Assembly: GCF_001563265.1 (NCBI RefSeq) | Contig: NZ_CP005083.1 | Span: 2,545,001 to 2,609,000, forward strand | Length of the DNA stretch: 64,000 nt | Direction of reading: 5' to 3' | Origin: Sphingobium sp. TKS | GTDB lineage: Bacteria; Pseudomonadota; Alphaproteobacteria; Sphingomonadales; Sphingomonadaceae | Shown: positions 31,892 through 40,655 of the stretch, one piece after another | Layout of the letters: each line of letters begins with the position of its first letter | Numbering within the stretch: the first letter of the stretch is position 1 | The notes under the pieces: model-generated | The model's database searches: none | The model's input: the letters and a program-made list of their open reading frames with translations, nothing else | Told to the model about the DNA's origin: nothing | Made by a program: the position numbers and the translations under genes

Positions 31892-32667
31892 GCCTCAAGC
31901 TCACCATCCTGGGCAGCGGCACCTCCTCGGGCGTTCCCCGGATCGGCAATGACTGGGGCGCCTGCGATCCCGATGAACCGAAAAACCGACGCACCCGCGC
32001 CTCGATCCTGATCGAAAGTCCAACCACGCGGCTTCTGATCGACACCTCGCCCGATATGCGCGCGCAATTGCTGGCGGCGGAGGTGGTTCATATCGATGCC
32101 ATCCTGTGGACGCATGACCATGCCGACCACAGCCACGGCCTGGACGATGTCCGCCAGCTCTATCATCATCGCGGTACTCCCGTGCCCGGCTATGCCCGGC
32201 CGCAGACGCTCAGATTGCTCCGGGAACGCTTCGGCTATGCTTTCGAGGGACGCCACGGCTATCATCCCACGATCGAAGCCCATGCGCTGCCCGACGGCCT
32301 GCGCATCGGGGATATCAGCATCGCCTGCACCGATCAGCCCCATGGCGAAATCTTCTCCACCGGGTTTCGCTTTACATATGATGGCCATTCTATTGGCTAT
32401 GCCACTGACTTTCATGACATGACGGTCGATATGCTGGCCCTTTACGACAGGCTGGACATCTGGGTGGTCGATGCCTTGCGGGAAAAGCCGCATCCGACCC
32501 ATGCGCATCTGGCGCTTACAATGGATGCCGTGCAGGCCGTGCGGCCCCGACGTGCCATATTGATCCATATGGACCAGAGCATGGACTATGCCACCTTGCG
32601 CCGGACACTCCCGGAAGGGGTGGAACCGGGCTATGACGGTCTGGTAGCCGAACTGGGCGGGACGTAG
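31888..32667 (+). CDS. MBL-fold metallo-hydrolase (PhnP-like)
   Basis: A 259-residue metallo-beta-lactamase-fold phosphodiesterase-like protein. LGSGTSSGVPRIG is the typical start of PhnP-like enzymes. ILWTHDHADHSHGLDD carries the HxHxDH metal motif, and CTDQPHGE and LIDTSPDMR supply further ligands. The substrate is unknown; related enzymes hydrolyse cyclic phosphodiesters. The fixed position behind tatD is conserved in alphaproteobacteria. Confidence 0.92.
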   Translation: MSLKLTILGSGTSSGVPRIGNDWGACDPDEPKNRRTRASILIESPTTRLLIDTSPDMRAQLLAAEVVHIDAILWTHDHADHSHGLDDVRQLYHHRGTPVPGYARPQTLRLLRERFGYAFEGRHGYHPTIEAHALPDGLRIGDISIACTDQPHGEIFSTGFRFTYDGHSIGYATDFHDMTVDMLALYDRLDIWVVDALREKPHPTHAHLALTMDAVQAVRPRRAILIHMDQSMDYATLRRTLPEGVEPGYDGLVAELGGT

Positions 32668-32683
32668 AAGGCGGGGTGGAAGC

Positions 32684-33319
32684 ATGGATGGCGATCAGGC
32701 AATGTCCAGTCTCTGGTATGTGCTGGCGCTTGTCCTGGTCGGATCGGCCCTCTTGGCCCGACGCGCGCCGTCGGGCGGTCTCATGCGCATGGCGATACTT
32801 TGGATCGTCATCTTTGCCGCGCTGCTCGGCCTGTTCAAGACCGGTGAGAAATTCGGCCTGTTTTCCGGCCGCATGAGCGGGGAAGGGGGCGAGTCCTCAT
32901 CATTGTCGAGCAGTGACGCGCCCGCACCATTGCCCCCTGCGCGAGCGGAGGGGCAGGCGTTGCGCATTCCCATCGCGGCGGATGGACATTATTGGGTGGA
33001 AGGCATGGTCAACGGCACGCCGACCCGTTTCCTGATCGATAGCGGCGCAAGCGTCACGGCCTTGTCCGTAACCTCGGCTCGGGCATCCGGGCTCAATTTT
33101 GACCTCAATGCTCCCGGCGTCAGCATGATGACCGCGAACGGCAAGATCGACGCAAAACGCTCCACCATAGCGACCCTGGCCATCGGTCCGATCCGTGCCA
33201 GCGATATCGACATCGTCATTTCTCCTGCCTTCGGGGATGTCAATGTGATCGGCATGAACATGCTTTCGCGCCTGAAAAGCTGGGCAGTGCAGGACGGTGA
33301 AATGGTGCTGACCCCATGA
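32684..33319 (+). CDS. Retropepsin-like aspartic protease, TIGR02281 family
   Basis: A 211-residue membrane-anchored protein. Two hydrophobic stretches in the first 55 residues anchor it (SLWYVLALVLVGSALLARR; MAILWIVIFAALLGLF). The periplasmic part has FLIDSGASVTALSVTSA, the DSGA aspartate box of clan AA, and VNVIGMNMLSRLKSW as the second half-motif. The start is at 32684 or the internal ATG at 32702. The family is widespread in alphaproteobacteria without a known substrate. The next gene starts in its stop. Confidence 0.9.
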   Translation: MDGDQAMSSLWYVLALVLVGSALLARRAPSGGLMRMAILWIVIFAALLGLFKTGEKFGLFSGRMSGEGGESSSLSSSDAPAPLPPARAEGQALRIPIAADGHYWVEGMVNGTPTRFLIDSGASVTALSVTSARASGLNFDLNAPGVSMMTANGKIDAKRSTIATLAIGPIRASDIDIVISPAFGDVNVIGMNMLSRLKSWAVQDGEMVLTP

Positions 33320-34611
33320 CGTCACCGCTTGCGGCGCCCAATCAGCGGGAGCGCCTGAAGGCCATTATCGGCGGCTCCACCGGCAATCTGGTCGAATGGT
33401 ATGACTGGTACGCCTATTCGGCCTTCACCCTCTATTTCGCACAGCATTTCTTCCCCAACGAAGATCGCACGGCCCAACTGCTGAGCGCAGCGGGAATCTT
33501 TGCGGTCGGCTTTCTGATGCGACCGATCGGCGCGTGGTTGATGGGAATCTATGCCGATCGTCATGGCCGCAAAAGCGGTCTGACCCTCTCGGTCGCGTTG
33601 ATGTGCGCGGGCTCGCTGCTGATCGCGGTGACGCCATCCTATGCGACTATCGGTGTGGGCGCGCCTTTGCTGCTGGTCCTTGCCCGGCTGATGCAGGGGC
33701 TGTCCATCGGCGGAGAATATGGCGCCAGCGCAACCTATCTGTCCGAAATGGCCGGACGCAGCCGGCGCGGTTTTTATTCCAGTTTCCAATATGTCACGCT
33801 GATCGCGGGACAACTTGTCGCCATCTGCGTCCTGCTGCTGCTCCAGGCCATGCTAAGCGAAGCCGAACTGGACGCCTGGGGATGGCGCATTCCGTTCCTG
33901 ATCGGCGGAGCGCTGGCCATTGTCGTCTTCTGGCTGCGGCGCGGCCTTTCTGAAACCCAAAGCTTTGCCGTCGCTAAAGCTGAAGGCGCGCCCAAATCCG
34001 GCTTTGTCGAACTCATTACGCGGCATCCTCGCGAAACGCTGACGGTGATGATGCTGACGGCGGGGGGGACAATCGCTTTCTATGCCTATTCCATCTACAT
34101 GCAGAAATTCCTGGTCAACACCAGCGGTCTCAGTCGAGAAATAGCGTCTCAGATCAATGGGATAACGCTTTTTCTTTTCATGCTGATTCAACCGCTTGCA
34201 GGCGCGCTCTCCGATCGCATCGGCCGTAAGCCTTTGATGATCGGCTTCGGCATATTGGGCGTGATCGGCACTTATCCGATCTTCGCGACGCTGGCCGTCA
34301 CCAAGAACCCGTTTATTGCGGGCCTGCTCGTGATGGTCGGTTTGATCATCGTCACCGGCTACACCTCGATCAACGCGGTCGTGAAGGCGGAGCTTTTTCC
34401 GGCGCATATCCGGGCATTGGGGGTTGCGCTGCCTTATGCGCTGGCCAATACCTTGTTCGGCGGCACGGCGGAATTCGTCGCGCTGTGGTTCAAGCAGATC
34501 GGGATGGAGCAGGCATTCTATATCTATGTCACGGTGATGATCGGCATCTCGTTGGTCGTCTATATTCGAATGCGGGATACCCAGCGGCACAGCCAGATAT
34601 TGGAGGATTGA
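33316..34611 (+). CDS. MFS transporter, metabolite:H+ symporter family
   Basis: A 431-residue permease with twelve predicted membrane segments. GSTGNLVEWYDWYAYSAFTLYF, GAWLMGIYADRHGRKSGL and LMQGLSIGGEYGASATYLSEMA are the hallmarks of the MHS branch, which includes alpha-ketoglutarate, proline/betaine and citrate importers. The substrate is not determinable here. It overlaps the protease-gene stop by four bases. An insertion sequence now lies 65 bp behind it, so any original downstream partner is displaced. Confidence 0.92.
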   Translation: MTSPLAAPNQRERLKAIIGGSTGNLVEWYDWYAYSAFTLYFAQHFFPNEDRTAQLLSAAGIFAVGFLMRPIGAWLMGIYADRHGRKSGLTLSVALMCAGSLLIAVTPSYATIGVGAPLLLVLARLMQGLSIGGEYGASATYLSEMAGRSRRGFYSSFQYVTLIAGQLVAICVLLLLQAMLSEAELDAWGWRIPFLIGGALAIVVFWLRRGLSETQSFAVAKAEGAPKSGFVELITRHPRETLTVMMLTAGGTIAFYAYSIYMQKFLVNTSGLSREIASQINGITLFLFMLIQPLAGALSDRIGRKPLMIGFGILGVIGTYPIFATLAVTKNPFIAGLLVMVGLIIVTGYTSINAVVKAELFPAHIRALGVALPYALANTLFGGTAEFVALWFKQIGMEQAFYIYVTVMIGISLVVYIRMRDTQRHSQILED

Positions 34612-34677
34612 ACCTGGGCGGATTGTTATGGATTTAACATAATATATATTATCGAACTATGCGATTGTAAGCGCCGG

Positions 34678-34716
34678 ATAGAAATGACACCCCTCTGCTG
34701 AATAGAAATGACACCC
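34678..34716. repeat. Paired transposase-binding repeats at the IS left end
   Basis: ATAGAAATGACACCC at 34678-34692 recurs exactly at 34702-34716, a period of 24 bases. The right end has one clear copy and a weaker ACAGAAAGTGTC outside it. Confidence 0.7.
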
Positions 34717-34777
34717 TTGGGCGTCCTTAGCAGAGCTCGGTGGCATGGTCCTCCTGGCAGTTCGGGAGGACGCGCTT

Positions 34778-36193
34778 ATGACGGTGGTGGCGATGAGCCA
34801 TGGCGAGCTTTTGCGGTTTGACACATTGATGCGCGTGGAGCGCGGCGCGCTTCGGGTTGAGGATGCGGCCACGCTGCTGGGCTTGAAGCGCCGGCAGATT
34901 TTCCGATTGTTGGAACGTCTGCGCGCCGAAGGCGCTTCAGGCCTGGTGTCGCGCAAGCGTGGTCGGCCGAGCAACCGGCGTCACAGCGATGCCTTTCGCG
35001 AGCGCGTCCTTACGATCGTCCGCACGCATTATGCGGATTTCGGACCGACCCTGGCCCGAGAATATCTGGCGGAACGTCACGACATTTCGGTGGGCTGTGA
35101 GACGCTGCGGCAGATGATGATCGAGGCGGGAATCTGGCAGGATCGCGCCGCGCGTCGTTCTCGCCCCTATCAACCGCGCCATCGCCGGGAGTGCCGTGGC
35201 GAGCTGGTCCAGATTGACGGTTCGAAGCATGACTGGTTCGAGGATCGCGGTCCGAAATGCACGCTGCTCGTCTACATTGACGACGCGACCAGCGAGCTGC
35301 TGCATCTCCAGATGGTCGAGAGCGAAAGCACCTTTTGCTACATGGTAGCGACGCGCGAATATATCGAGCGGCACGGCAAGCCGGTGGCCTTCTATTCCGA
35401 CAAGCACTCGGTCTTCCGCAATGCCAAGGCGACGGCGAAGGGCGATGGCATGACGCATTTCGGCCGCGCGCTTGATGCGCTGAACATCGAGATCATCTGC
35501 GCCAACTCGCCACAGGCCAAAGGCCGGGTCGAACGAGCCAACGGCACATTGCAGGACCGGCTGGTCAAGGCGATGCGGCTGGAAGGTATCTCGTCGATCG
35601 AAGAAGCGAACGCCTTTCTGCCAAGCTATATGGTTCGGCACAATCGGCGCTTTGCTCGCCCAGCGGCAGACAGTCGTGATCTGCATCGCCCTCTGGCACC
35701 GCAGGACGATCTACGCGCGATCATGGTCTGGCGCGAAAAGCGGAAGATTTCAAAGGCACTGACGCTGCATTACAACAAGGTTCTGTTCATTCTGGAGCCT
35801 ACTGCGATCAGCAAGGCTCTGGTAGGTAAGCGTGTCCACATCTGCGAATATCCTGACGGCAAGATCGAGATCCGTCATGAGGGGCAGGTCCTTCCCTATC
35901 GCCTGTTCGACAAGATGCCCCGGATCAATCAACCGGCCATTGTCGACAACAAGCATCTGGACGCGGCACTGATGCTGGCGAAGCAGATCCAGGCGATTGC
36001 GCCGCATCACCGGCAGCGCAACAACAATGCCCCTGCCCGCCGTGATCAGCCCGCCCATCTCTTTCCCGAGCCCGAAGCGCCGGTAAAGGTTGATCGCCGT
36101 CGCCTGGGCGGCCCAAAACTCAAGCGCGGTCCACGGCTCAGCCGGGCCGAGCTGCAAGCGCGCGGCACGCTGGAGTTTGTGAAGGCCCGCTGA
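34778..36193 (+). CDS. ISNCY-family transposase
   Basis: A 471-residue DDE transposase. An N-terminal helix-turn-helix (EDAATLLGLKRRQIFRLLERLRAEG) is followed by a second DNA-binding region and the rve integrase core. The core residues are the Asp in LVQIDGSKHDWF, the Asp in FYSDKHSVF and the Glu in KGRVERANGTLQDRL. The C-terminus is basic. The ATG at 34778 has GGGAGGA seven bases upstream, which favours it over the ATG at 34745. The gene appears intact. Confidence 0.92.
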   Translation: MTVVAMSHGELLRFDTLMRVERGALRVEDAATLLGLKRRQIFRLLERLRAEGASGLVSRKRGRPSNRRHSDAFRERVLTIVRTHYADFGPTLAREYLAERHDISVGCETLRQMMIEAGIWQDRAARRSRPYQPRHRRECRGELVQIDGSKHDWFEDRGPKCTLLVYIDDATSELLHLQMVESESTFCYMVATREYIERHGKPVAFYSDKHSVFRNAKATAKGDGMTHFGRALDALNIEIICANSPQAKGRVERANGTLQDRLVKAMRLEGISSIEEANAFLPSYMVRHNRRFARPAADSRDLHRPLAPQDDLRAIMVWREKRKISKALTLHYNKVLFILEPTAISKALVGKRVHICEYPDGKIEIRHEGQVLPYRLFDKMPRINQPAIVDNKHLDAALMLAKQIQAIAPHHRQRNNNAPARRDQPAHLFPEPEAPVKVDRRRLGGPKLKRGPRLSRAELQARGTLEFVKAR

Positions 36194-36456
36194 GACTGTT
36201 CGACCGGTTCTGACCGAGCCCGCTGCTTGCGCAGCGGGTCCGCGTCCCTCCCCTCCATGTTACGCTCTCAGCAGGGTCTGCGCTGCGCTAGGCCGATGGC
36301 TCCGCGCAGCCCCTGCTGTCCTCAAGAGTGTCATTTCTATCGGGGACAGAAAGTGTCTTCTCTAACCGGCAGGAACAGCGATGCCTTTGCGTGAGGCTGG
36401 CCTTTGCTCCCCCGAAGCCCTATCTCTTTCTCCATCTCATCAATCCAAGGCTCCGC

Positions 36457-37245
36457 ATGTCTTCTTCCAGCAAGGCCAGTCCAGCCGACATCATGCCGCT
36501 TGCCAATGTCATGGCTCGGCTCCGCGATCCCGAAACCGGGTGCCCTTGGGACATCGAACAGAATTTCGCGAGCATCGCACCCTATACGATCGAGGAAGCC
36601 TATGAGGTTGCCGACGCCATAGAGCGCGACGATATGGCGGCCTTGCGCGACGAGCTGGGCGATCTGCTGCTGCAGGTCGCCTTTCACAGCCGCATGGCCG
36701 AACAAAGCGGCCATTTCGCGCTGCAGGATGTGATCGACGGCATCACGGAAAAGATGATCCGCCGCCACCCGCATGTCTTCGGTGACGGCACCGCCCGCGA
36801 AGACGGCCATTCCCAATGGGAAGCGATCAAAGCAGCCGAACGTGCAGACAAGGAGCCTGATCCCAGCGCGCTTGCCGGAGTGGCTGTCGCCTTGCCCGCT
36901 CTGCTCCGCGCCGAGAAGCTCCAGAAACGCGCTGCTCGCACGGGTTTCGACTGGCCCGATATCGGCGGAGTCATCGAGAAGATCGAGGAAGAACTGGGCG
37001 AAGTGCAGGCGGCAACCTCTCAGATGGATCGGGAGGAGGAAGTGGGCGACCTCCTGTTTGCCGCGGTCAACCTCGCCCGCCATTTGAAGGTCGACCCCGA
37101 GGTCGCCCTACGCGCCGCCAACGCCAAGTTCGACAAGCGTTTCCGCGTCATGGAAAAGCTTGCGGGAGATGATTTTCCTGGTCTTACCCTCGATCAGAAA
37201 GAAGCTCTATGGCAGCAGGCGAAGCGGTTGTTGAAGCAGCCCTGA
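36457..37245 (+). CDS. mazG: Nucleoside triphosphate pyrophosphohydrolase MazG
   Basis: A 262-residue MazG that hydrolyses (d)NTPs to monophosphates and pyrophosphate, acting in nucleotide housecleaning. Two MazG domains are seen. The first has PETGCPWDIEQNFASIAPYTIEEAYEVADAI and ELGDLLLQVAFHSRMA, with the EExxE/ExxD metal pattern. The second has EELGEVQAA and EEVGDLLFAAVNLARHL. The upstream extension of the frame runs into the IS end, so ATG at 36457 is chosen. It is convergent with hflX. Confidence 0.95.
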   Translation: MSSSSKASPADIMPLANVMARLRDPETGCPWDIEQNFASIAPYTIEEAYEVADAIERDDMAALRDELGDLLLQVAFHSRMAEQSGHFALQDVIDGITEKMIRRHPHVFGDGTAREDGHSQWEAIKAAERADKEPDPSALAGVAVALPALLRAEKLQKRAARTGFDWPDIGGVIEKIEEELGEVQAATSQMDREEEVGDLLFAAVNLARHLKVDPEVALRAANAKFDKRFRVMEKLAGDDFPGLTLDQKEALWQQAKRLLKQP

Positions 37246-37257
37246 TCCCGCCGCCGC

Positions 37258-38589
37258 TCAATTTCCCCGGCGTTTGACGAACCGCGCCAGTGCCGAGTCC
37301 GACAGTCTGACGTCGACCAGCATATCATCGCCCTGGGACTGGCTGCCGATGACTTCGCCATGCTCGTGCAACCAGGCCATCGCCGCGCCATCCGCCAGCG
37401 ATACACGCAACTGATGAACCTGCGCGCCTGACGTCAGCCGTGCGCTGATCGTCCGTTGAAGACCATCGACGCCCTCCCCGGTCAAGGCCGACAGGATCAC
37501 GACGTCATCGCGCCTCGCCGCCGCCTCACGCGCCAGCGCCACCGCATCATCATCCAGCAAGTCCAGCTTATTCCAGGCCTCGATGATCGGCGGCGGCTCA
37601 TTGCCCTCGCCCGCTTCGAGCGCGCCCTCCCCGGCCACGCCCAGTTCGCTCAGCACGTCGATAACGTCATCGCGCTGCGCATCGCTGTCGGGATGGGCTA
37701 TGTCGCGCACATGGACGATCAGATCGGCCGACAGCACTTCTTCCAGCGTTGCGCGGAATGCGGCGATCAATTGCGTCGGCAGATCCGAAACGAAGCCCAC
37801 CGTGTCCGACAGAATGGCCTTGTCCAGTCCCGGCAAGGCAATCTGCCGCATGGTCGGATCGAGCGTCGCGAACAGCAGATCCTCTGCCATGACGTCAGCG
37901 CCGGTCATCCGGTTGAACAGCGTGGACTTACCCGCATTGGTATAGCCGACCAGCGCGATCACCGGCCAGGGCGCCCGTTGCCGCCTGGCTCGATGCAGCC
38001 CGCGCGTCTTCGTTACCTGATCCAGCTCGCGGCGGATTTTTGCCATCCGGTCGCGGATCATCCGGCGGTCGGCCTCGATCTGCGTTTCACCGGGACCGCC
38101 CAGGAAACCAAAGCCGCCCCGCTGCCGCTCAAGGTGAGTCCAGCTACGCACCAGCCGCCCCGCCTGATAGTCGAGATGCGCCAGTTCGACCTGAAGCCGC
38201 CCTTCGTTGGTCGCCGCTCGCTCACCGAAAATTTCCAGGATCAGGCCGGTCCGGTCGATGACCTTGGTTTCGGTCGCCTTTTCCAGATTGCTCTGCTGCA
38301 CGGGACTCAGCGCATTGTCGACAATGACCAGCTCAGCCTCTTCGGACCTCGCCAGCGTCGCGATCTGATCCACCTGCCCGCTGCCGAACAAGGTTGCAGG
38401 CTTGCGGTCGCGCACGCGAAAGGCCTGCGCCGCCCGCACGTCGATGCCAATGGCGAGGGCAAGCCCCCTCGCCTCCTCCAGCCGCGCATCGCTGTCGCGA
38501 CGCTCCGGACCATGGACATCGGCGCGCACGACAATGGCACGCGCGCCACGCGACACTTCGTCAGCGGAATCTCGGTTGAAAACGGCCAT
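37258..38589 (-). CDS. hflX: GTPase HflX
   Basis: A 443-residue ribosome-associated GTPase that splits stalled or heat-stressed ribosomes. The N-terminal HflX domain has FGSGQVDQIATL and ELVIVDNALSPVQQSNLEKATETKVIDRTGLIL; the GTPase domain has GYTNAGKSTLFNRMT, DTVGFVSDLP and NKLDLL. It is encoded 65 bp downstream of hfq in the same direction, an association also known from enterobacteria, and converges with mazG, leaving 12 bases between stops. Confidence 0.97.
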   Translation of the reverse strand: MAVFNRDSADEVSRGARAIVVRADVHGPERRDSDARLEEARGLALAIGIDVRAAQAFRVRDRKPATLFGSGQVDQIATLARSEEAELVIVDNALSPVQQSNLEKATETKVIDRTGLILEIFGERAATNEGRLQVELAHLDYQAGRLVRSWTHLERQRGGFGFLGGPGETQIEADRRMIRDRMAKIRRELDQVTKTRGLHRARRQRAPWPVIALVGYTNAGKSTLFNRMTGADVMAEDLLFATLDPTMRQIALPGLDKAILSDTVGFVSDLPTQLIAAFRATLEEVLSADLIVHVRDIAHPDSDAQRDDVIDVLSELGVAGEGALEAGEGNEPPPIIEAWNKLDLLDDDAVALAREAAARRDDVVILSALTGEGVDGLQRTISARLTSGAQVHQLRVSLADGAAMAWLHEHGEVIGSQSQGDDMLVDVRLSDSALARFVKRRGN

Positions 38590-38654
38590 GGAGGCTTAAC
38601 GCTTCCGGCCCCGGCCGGCTTCATCGGAAACCGAGCGACGCCAAGAAAAAGCGT

Positions 38655-39137
38655 TCAATCCTCGCCCTCACCTTCGCCAGTGAGGTCGATCGCGTGCAAT
38701 GGCTGCACCGTCGAGATCGCATGTTTGTAGACGAGCTGGACCATGCCGTCCCGCTCCAGCAACATGCAGAACAGGTCGAAGGCCGCGATTTCGCCCTGCA
38801 ACATGACGCCGTTCACCAGGAACATGGTGACGGGGCTGCCGGACTTGCGCACCGCGCTCAGGAAGATTTCCTGGAGCAGCTTCGACTTGCCATTGCCGTC
38901 GCTGGCCTTGCGCAATTCGGTCAGATCCATGGGTTGCGCCGGCATGACGGTCGAAATCGCATGCTTGTACACCAGTTGCGACTGGCCATCCCGCCGCAGC
39001 AGCACGGAGAAATTGTCGAACCAGGTGATGATGCCCTGCAACTTCACGCCCTTGACCAGGAACATGGTCACCGGGGTCTTGCTCTTGCGCAGGCTGTTCA
39101 GGAAGATGTCTTGAAGGTTGTTCACTTTGTCGGCCAT
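38655..39137 (-). CDS. hfq: RNA chaperone Hfq with two tandem Sm domains
   Basis: A 160-residue protein (ATG at 39137; upstream Met also possible) made of two Hfq Sm modules. The first runs [22 protein letters not shown] to [13 protein letters not shown] (about residues 6-65). The second runs [24 protein letters not shown] to [13 protein letters not shown] (about 85-145). Both keep the Sm1 core, the Gln-rich distal-face start and the YKHA Sm2 motif. It probably assembles as a trimer of tandem subunits. Normal Hfq is about 80 residues. It sits upstream of hflX and downstream of ntrX. Confidence 0.95.
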   Translation of the reverse strand: MADKVNNLQDIFLNSLRKSKTPVTMFLVKGVKLQGIITWFDNFSVLLRRDGQSQLVYKHAISTVMPAQPMDLTELRKASDGNGKSKLLQEIFLSAVRKSGSPVTMFLVNGVMLQGEIAAFDLFCMLLERDGMVQLVYKHAISTVQPLHAIDLTGEGEGED

Positions 39138-39281
39138 GGTCTTCACCATTCCTTTATTGGCGGGACGTTACCCGCTCTCGCACCCCTGGGCAGAGTGTCT
39201 TGCCTGCTCCCGCCTGTCGGAAGCAGGGCAAACCTACCGCAATTGCGAAGAGCCGTCCATGCCCTGATTGGGTGAAAGCGA

Positions 39282-40655
39282 TCAACCGTCCTTGCCGTCC
39301 GTAATACCCAACAATTTCAATTTCCTGTGGAGCGCGGACCGCTCCATACCGATGAAGGTGGCGGTGCGGGAGATGTTGCCGGAAAAGCGCCGGATCTGGA
39401 TGCGCAGATATTCGCGTTCGAAGCTCTCCCGCGCCTCACGCAGCGGCGCGCCCATGATCGCGGACTGCCCCATGCCCTCCGAATTGCCGTTGCTGGTGAG
39501 TTCGGCGGGCAGCATGTCCAGCTCGATCCGTCCGATCCGCTCGCCGGGCGCCAGGATCATCGTGCGTTCGATGACGTTGCGGAGCTGGCGAACATTGCCC
39601 GGCCATTCATTGGCCTGCAGCGCGGCCATGGCGTCGCTGGCGATTTCAGGCGGCGGAACCCGGCGCTCCGCAGCGAAGCGCGCCAGATAATGTTCGACCA
39701 GCGGCGGAATATCGTCGCGCCGTTCGGCCAGCGGCGGGATCACGAGCGGCACGACGTTCAGCCGATAGAACAGGTCCTCGCGGAAGCGGCGTTCCTCGAT
39801 CTCGCTCGCCAGATTGAGGGCGGTCGAGGAAATGACGCGCACATCCACCTTCACCTGCCGCTGCCCGCTGACGCGGGTAAAGCTCTGATCGGTCAGCACG
39901 CGCAGGATCTTCGCCTGGGTGGTGAGCGGCATGTCGGCAATTTCATCGAGATAGAGCGTGCCGCCATGCGCCTGCTCCAGATAGCCGGGACGCACCAGTC
40001 CGCTCGGATCCTCGACGCCGAACAGTTCCTCTTCCACCCGATCCGGGTCCATGCGCGCAGCGGCGACGATGATGAAGGGGGCATCGGCCCGCCCACTCCA
40101 GCTATGGAGCATGCGCGCCGCGACTTCCTTGCCCACACCGGCGGGGCCCGAGATCAGCACGCGGCTGCCGGTGCCCGCTACCTTCTTGATGGTTGCCCGC
40201 ACAGAATTGATCGCCGCCGAAGTGCCGGTCAGCTCATCATCCTGCCCGAAACGAGCGCGCAACACCTGGTTCTCGCGCCGCAGCCTTTCGGTTTCCGTCG
40301 CCCGCGATACCAGATGCAGCAGCCGGTCCGCCTCGAACGGCTTTTCGATGAAGTCCGCGGCCCCCTTGCGAATGGCGGCGACGGCGGTGTCGATATTGCC
40401 ATGGCCGGAGATCATCAGCACCGGAATGCTCGCATCACGGCGCTTGATCTCGTCCAGCAATTCCAGACCATCGAGCTTCGAACCCTGAAGCCACACGTCC
40501 AGCAGCACCAGCGAAGGCCGCCGTGCATCCAGCGCTTCGATCGCACTGTCACTGTTGGCGGCGGTGCGGGTGGCGAAACCCTCATCCTCCAGCACACCCG
40601 CCACCAGATCGCGAATGTCCTCTTCGTCATCGACTATCAGAATATCAAGCGCCAT
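39282..40655 (-). CDS. ntrX: Response regulator NtrX
   Basis: A 457-residue regulator with an N-terminal receiver (DILIVDDEEDIRD; LLDVWLQGSKLDGLELL, the phospho-Asp), an AAA+ central domain (LISGPAGVGKEVAARML; GGTLYLDEIADMP) and a Fis-type helix-turn-helix (NISRTATFIGMERSALHRKL). The GAFTGA sigma-54 loop is replaced by EDPSGLVRPG, as expected for NtrX, so it probably does not activate sigma-54 promoters. Its start overlaps the ntrY stop by 11 bases. Confidence 0.96.
   Translation of the reverse strand: MALDILIVDDEEDIRDLVAGVLEDEGFATRTAANSDSAIEALDARRPSLVLLDVWLQGSKLDGLELLDEIKRRDASIPVLMISGHGNIDTAVAAIRKGAADFIEKPFEADRLLHLVSRATETERLRRENQVLRARFGQDDELTGTSAAINSVRATIKKVAGTGSRVLISGPAGVGKEVAARMLHSWSGRADAPFIIVAAARMDPDRVEEELFGVEDPSGLVRPGYLEQAHGGTLYLDEIADMPLTTQAKILRVLTDQSFTRVSGQRQVKVDVRVISSTALNLASEIEERRFREDLFYRLNVVPLVIPPLAERRDDIPPLVEHYLARFAAERRVPPPEIASDAMAALQANEWPGNVRQLRNVIERTMILAPGERIGRIELDMLPAELTSNGNSEGMGQSAIMGAPLREARESFEREYLRIQIRRFSGNISRTATFIGMERSALHRKLKLLGITDGKDG

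Larger units (their letters stand above)
34677..36341 (+). mobile_element. ISNCY-type insertion sequence
   Basis: A single transposase gene lies between inverted ends, GATAGAAATGACAC at 34677-34690 and its perfect 14-base complement at 36328-36341. The true tips are a few bases outside (about 34667 and 36350). On the left the subterminal ATAGAAATGACACCC occurs twice, at 34678-34692 and 34702-34716. No target-site duplication could be defined. It separates the MFS gene from mazG. Confidence 0.85.

Noticed and set aside
34639..34652. Perfect AT palindrome ATAATATATATTAT
   Set aside because: It lies just left of the IS, but simple alternating AT sequence is easily palindromic; no T-run or gene context supports a terminator or operator call.
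37456..38730. 424-residue plus-strand frame opposite hflX
   Set aside because: It is antisense to a complete hflX gene with GTPase motifs.
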